Source of the DNA: SIG452 sp045580405
GTDB taxonomy: Bacteria > Bacillota > Clostridia > UMGS1840
Reading direction: 5' to 3'
Length of the DNA: 9,147 bases
Assembly (NCBI GenBank): GCA_045580405.1
Contig: JAZNNT010000156.1
Location: 1 to 9,147 of the forward strand
The notes below the pieces were generated by a model. That model did no database searches. It was given only the letters and a program-made list of their open reading frames with translations, and had not been told where the DNA came from. This document shows, piece by piece, positions 7,801 through 9,147 of the stretch (positions within the stretch are counted from its first letter, which is position 1; the number at the start of each line of letters is the position of its first letter). The position numbers and the translations under genes were made by a program.

Positions 7801-8251
7801 GATTGATTTAGATGCTATCAAGCAAGGATGTACGGTTTCAAAGGCAATTTGCAATGCTGTCTCTTTAGCCGGAGAAAAAGAATATTCTAAAGAAATTAAA
7901 GAAAAGCTGGCATTATTCTTCCAAACTGATCTTGCAAAGGAATTACTTTCCGCAGAAATCGTTTATCGGGAAAAATCGTTCTTAGTACGAGTGCCTGCAA
8001 ATATGGTTTATCCTGTAAACACAGAGGATGAAATTCTTTTGCAAGGGATTTGTGATTGTTATTTCATAAAAAACAATGAAATAACACTATTGGACTTTAA
8101 AACAGACAGAAATCCGAACGAAGAAAATATCCGAAAAAACTATCAGAAGCAATTAGAACTATATGGTTATGCATTAGAAAAAATAGAAAGCAAAACAGTG
8201 GCAAAAAAAATGATTTACACCAGTGCAAACCAGCAGTTCATTCAGTTTTAA
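4826..8251 (+). CDS. addA: AddA, ATP-dependent helicase/nuclease subunit
   Basis: The 1141-residue product is the motor of the AddAB enzyme, a UvrD/RecB-type superfamily 1A helicase translocating 3' to 5', with a C-terminal nuclease. Helicase motifs are complete and in order: YTDAQQKAI (Q motif, 5-13), AAAGSGKT (24-31, Lys30), TFTNAAAAEM (57-66), IHGFC, LIDEYQDT (393-400, Asp395/Glu396), GDVKQSIYGFR (422-432), NNFR (458-461), IVTMHKSKG (763-771) and LYVALTRA with Arg846. The RecB nuclease follows: GTYFH (His987), CDCYF (Asp1077), LDFKTD (Asp1090, Lys1092) and QLELY (Gln1109, Tyr1113). An acidic insert rich in Glu lies near residues 520-535, between motifs IV and V. No key residue is missing and there is no frameshift. 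The start overlaps the end of addB by 20 bp, so the subunits are probably made in fixed ratio by coupled translation. Length is slightly below the 1230 or so residues of Bacillus subtilis AddA. Confidence 0.97.
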   Translation: MSIKYTDAQQKAIDTTNKSLLVSAAAGSGKTAVLVQRIIEMVCHADGPDIDRLLVVTFTNAAAAEMKDKIYRAIMQKIAENPSDKRLKRQLLLLPNANIQTIHGFCLNLIKQNINMLDIPVNFRIADEVETAVLKQKCVTELIEDKYAGDDVDFLDLADTYGYGRDDNKIIEMIFQYYHFTASLSNPDAYFETCLSQANEVTCDFSKSIYAKFLINRLQEILSEHGERYLVALQEINDRPELAPYHELYSEELLWIKKLQTICNEENLREAQAEILSHTFLYFNKVKGVKRGTDYADIKKIRDLFKKDIEGFTPFVANSFESEQSDCKTILKFITVLSSLTKEFSLRYQAEKQKHSILDFSDFEHFSLKILANDDGTPSEIAKSYRQRFHEILIDEYQDTNDIQDYLFSLISRDGKNLFLVGDVKQSIYGFRHAKPQIFIDKQTSYHDDMHEVIYLSNNFRSRKEVVDGVNLIFSKLMTPKTGKTDYQKESLVQTAAYQTIGETNYQAEILLADSSQKEEPEEEGTEELNQETMIIAKRIHQLIHEEHFPVYDLKTQCTRPANYGDIVILVRGIKTFANNLYKTLSMHGIPVAMDATERLFDAMEIKVLVGILKAIDNPYDDLALLGLLKSPLFFWEEEEILELRESAPKEPFMYALRKSDSKKAKQVVTFLLNMQKIAYTKKISTLIQLLYQDYHLKELFCVYQNPEQRMENLDLFYQIAKKFEQTEITGLKGFLTYTEDVSCNKKTLNSFREKPPENAVRIVTMHKSKGLEYPIVFVSGLGTEFNQEEAKKQVVFHPEYGIGANYIDKDERFYYPTLTKRVILAAIKEDQLSEELRILYVALTRAKEKLILTSTVSDAETKLEQWAAQTGKITKNSLLRCNSFDEWIMPCVMKSSVFRIETVGGDIDVPSFGAALEKKTDEELSEPDYLFVPYHHAYRTTLPVKIAVTEANRLLKAETPVMNLRLSDLDSMELSYSQSEYGTYFHKVFELIDLDAIKQGCTVSKAICNAVSLAGEKEYSKEIKEKLALFFQTDLAKELLSAEIVYREKSFLVRVPANMVYPVNTEDEILLQGICDCYFIKNNEITLLDFKTDRNPNEENIRKNYQKQLELYGYALEKIESKTVAKKMIYTSANQQFIQF

Positions 8252-8275
8252 TTTTAATCGAAAGGACAACCTGTT

Positions 8276-8521
8276 ATGCAATACACCTATTATCCAAAGG
8301 GCGTCTGTTCTCAAAGAATCGACATAGAAATCGCCGATGGAATTATAAAATCTGTGAAATTCATTGGTGGCTGCCACGGCAACTCACAAGGGGTATCCCG
8401 TTTGGCAGAAGGCTACGAAGTTGCTGAAGCTATTCGTCGTTTGGAGGGAATCAATTGTATGGGAAAAGGAACCTCCTGCCCTGACCAGCTTGCAAAAGCT
8501 TTGAAAGATACAGTCAAATAA
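8276..8521 (+). CDS. Small TSCPD-domain protein with four conserved cysteines
   Basis: The 81-residue product carries the signature TSCPD at residues 66-70 and four cysteines (11, 33, 61, 68) arranged around VCSQ, GGCHGN, NCMG and TSCPD. It matches the short stand-alone TSCPD family (TIGR03905-type, four Cys) common in clostridia. A TSCPD segment also occurs at the C-terminus of some vitamin B12-dependent ribonucleotide reductases. The biochemical role of the short family is not established; four spaced cysteines suggest metal binding or a redox role, which is inference. AAAGGA at 8261-8266 lies 9 nt before the ATG. The gene follows addA by 24 bp with no terminator or evident promoter between, so it is very likely cotranscribed with addBA, and the operon ends just after it. 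Confidence 0.9.
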   Translation: MQYTYYPKGVCSQRIDIEIADGIIKSVKFIGGCHGNSQGVSRLAEGYEVAEAIRRLEGINCMGKGTSCPDQLAKALKDTVK

Positions 8522-8534
8522 GAAAATTACAGTC

Positions 8535-8570
8535 AAAAAAAGAAGCATTCTTCGTAATGCTTCTTTTTTT
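8535..8570 (+). terminator. Terminator of the addB-addA-TSCPD operon
   Basis: A perfect 15-bp stem (8535-8549 with 8556-8570) has a 6-nt loop CTTCGT and ends in a run of seven T, 14 nt after the TSCPD stop codon. Because the stem begins with a run of A, it could also stop transcription arriving from the opposite direction. Confidence 0.92.
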
Positions 8571-8586
8571 GCAGTAAAGCACAAAG

Positions 8587-8618
8587 AAAAAATGACAAGT
8601 TTTGACTTGTCATTTTTT
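8587..8618. terminator. Second hairpin terminator, bidirectional
   Basis: A perfect 14-bp stem (AAAAAATGACAAGT at 8587-8600 with 8605-8618) has a 4-nt loop TTTG, with A-rich and T-rich bases on its two sides, so it can act on either strand. On the plus strand it backs up the terminator just before it. On the minus strand it would end the transcript of the small gene at 8666-8893, 48 nt after its stop codon. Confidence 0.85.
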
Positions 8619-8665
8619 GGAAGAGCCGAATGGTCTAAATGTCACCGCTTTAACTAATCAGTATA

Positions 8666-8893
8666 TCAATCTCCTACTATTATAGCATGCTCACTACCTG
8701 CTATAACTGCATCATCGTAATTATAGCATATATTGTTTACCTTATGAAATAGATATTCATCAAAAGCTTTGCGGTTCCTTCGCTTAATTTGAGCAAGAAT
8801 TTCATCCAGAGACTTTCCGATTTCGTTTCCTTCTATATCAGTAAACTGGATTCTTTTGATGTATTCTGATTGGCTTCCGCTTTTGATATACAT
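8666..8893 (-). CDS. Possible small orphan protein, 75 residues
   Basis: The frame from the ATG at 8893 to TGA at 8668-8666 encodes a mixed, well-charged sequence (MYIKSGSQSEYIKRI at the start, then a likely helix around SLDEILAQIKRRNRKAFDEY, ending AIIVGD). Composition is that of a soluble protein, with no membrane segment or signal. I do not recognise the family. The frame is also open from a TTG at 8899. No clear ribosome binding site precedes either start, and the nearest promoter-like match is weak (TATACT at 8941-8936 with TAGTAA 17 bp upstream). ATA supplies 5 of its 11 isoleucines, more than in the neighbouring genes. The bidirectional terminator at 8587-8618 is suitably placed downstream. 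It may be a real small gene, an acquired gene or the tail of a lost larger one; an upstream stop at 8932-8930 closes the frame. Confidence 0.45.
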   Translation of the reverse strand: MYIKSGSQSEYIKRIQFTDIEGNEIGKSLDEILAQIKRRNRKAFDEYLFHKVNNICYNYDDAVIAGSEHAIIVGD

Positions 8894-9029
8894 TTCCAAG
8901 ATCCGAGAACAAAAACAAAAAGCAGTGTATCAGAAAGTATATTCCATTGATATTTAATTTACTACACACTTTTCACACATTATTTACTGTATTTTTCTGT
9001 CACTTTCAAGCACTTTGAAACATAAAGAA

Positions 9030-9070
9030 AACCCTTGAAATCGCTGCTTTTCGCAGTAATTTCAAGGGTT
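9030..9070 (-). terminator. Terminator after tRNA-Ser, likely bidirectional
   Basis: The arms ACCCTTGAAAT (9031-9041) and ATTTCAAGGGT (9059-9069) pair perfectly, with an inner CTGC/GCAG pairing at the tip. On the minus strand the stem is followed by TTTTCTTT, and it starts 7 nt beyond the encoded CCA of the tRNA. It would release the tRNA precursor; on the plus strand it is followed by TTTGTTTT and may also act. Confidence 0.85.
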
Positions 9071-9076
9071 TTGTTT

Positions 9077-9147
9077 TGGCGGAGAAGGAGGGATTTGAAC
9101 CCTCGCGACGGTTACCCGCCCTACGCCCTTAGCAGGGGCGCCTCTTC
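9077..9147 (-). tRNA. tRNA-Ser(GCU), 3' portion, cut by the window edge
   Basis: Read on the minus strand, the visible 71 nt include an anticodon stem CGCCC/GGGCG around the loop CUGCUAA, whose anticodon GCU (plus 9131-9133) reads the serine codons AGC and AGU. A long variable arm typical of serine tRNAs lies at 9105-9123. The T arm has the loop TTCAAAT between GAGGG and CCCTC (9088-9104). The 3' acceptor strand CTTCTCC is at 9087-9081, the discriminator G at 9080, and an encoded CCA at 9079-9077. The D arm and 5' acceptor strand are outside the window. Confidence 0.95.

Noticed and set aside
8679..8729. Direct repeat ATTATAGCAT at 8679-8688 and 8720-8729
   Set aside because: Ten bases of AT-rich sequence within one open frame, only two copies with no regular spacing; no sign of a CRISPR or other array.
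9077..9147. tRNA-Ser as an occupied integration site
   Set aside because: No second copy of the tRNA 3' end, integrase or island gene is present in the window, so this cannot be supported here.

Overview
The window is AT-rich and looks like a chromosomal segment of a low-GC Firmicute, most likely a member of the Clostridia. The grounds are Firmicutes-type AddB/AddA (with the AddB iron-sulfur cysteines), strong GGAG-type ribosome binding sites, sigma-A-like promoters, U-tailed hairpin terminators, a stand-alone ECF transporter S component, and the small four-cysteine TSCPD protein that is common in clostridia. I cannot name the genus.

Layout. At the left edge (1-29, minus strand) the first nine codons of an unidentified gene run out of the window. 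Its leader holds a perfect 17-bp inverted repeat (arms 34-50 and 86-102); one arm covers the gene's ribosome binding site and the other covers its likely promoter. Next come two overlapping minus-strand genes read right to left: an ECF transporter S component (765-1328), then a P-loop kinase of the uridine-kinase-like family (209-778), closed by a hairpin terminator at 176-209. A 163-bp divergent intergenic region (1329-1491) carries one promoter for this pair and one, with an extended -10, for the rightward operon.

The rightward operon is addB (1492-4845), addA (4826-8251, overlapping addB by 20 bp) and a short TSCPD-domain gene (8276-8521). AddB and AddA form the helicase-nuclease that resects double-strand breaks and prepares 3' tails for RecA, the Gram-positive counterpart of RecBCD. 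AddA has all its helicase motifs and its nuclease. AddB keeps its nuclease and its four iron-sulfur cysteines, but its N-terminal Walker A is degenerate. The operon ends at two stacked hairpin terminators (8535-8570 and 8587-8618). The right end holds a possible 75-residue orphan gene on the minus strand (8666-8893), a bidirectional terminator (9030-9070) and the 3' part of a tRNA-Ser(GCU) gene running off the right edge.

Most of the window is well-understood housekeeping sequence. I found no CRISPR array, transposase, phage gene or clear defence system. The points most worth a second look are the inverted repeat around the promoter and ribosome binding site at the left edge, the transporter/kinase pair with unknown substrate, the degenerate AddB Walker A, and the unexplained TSCPD gene in the addBA transcript.
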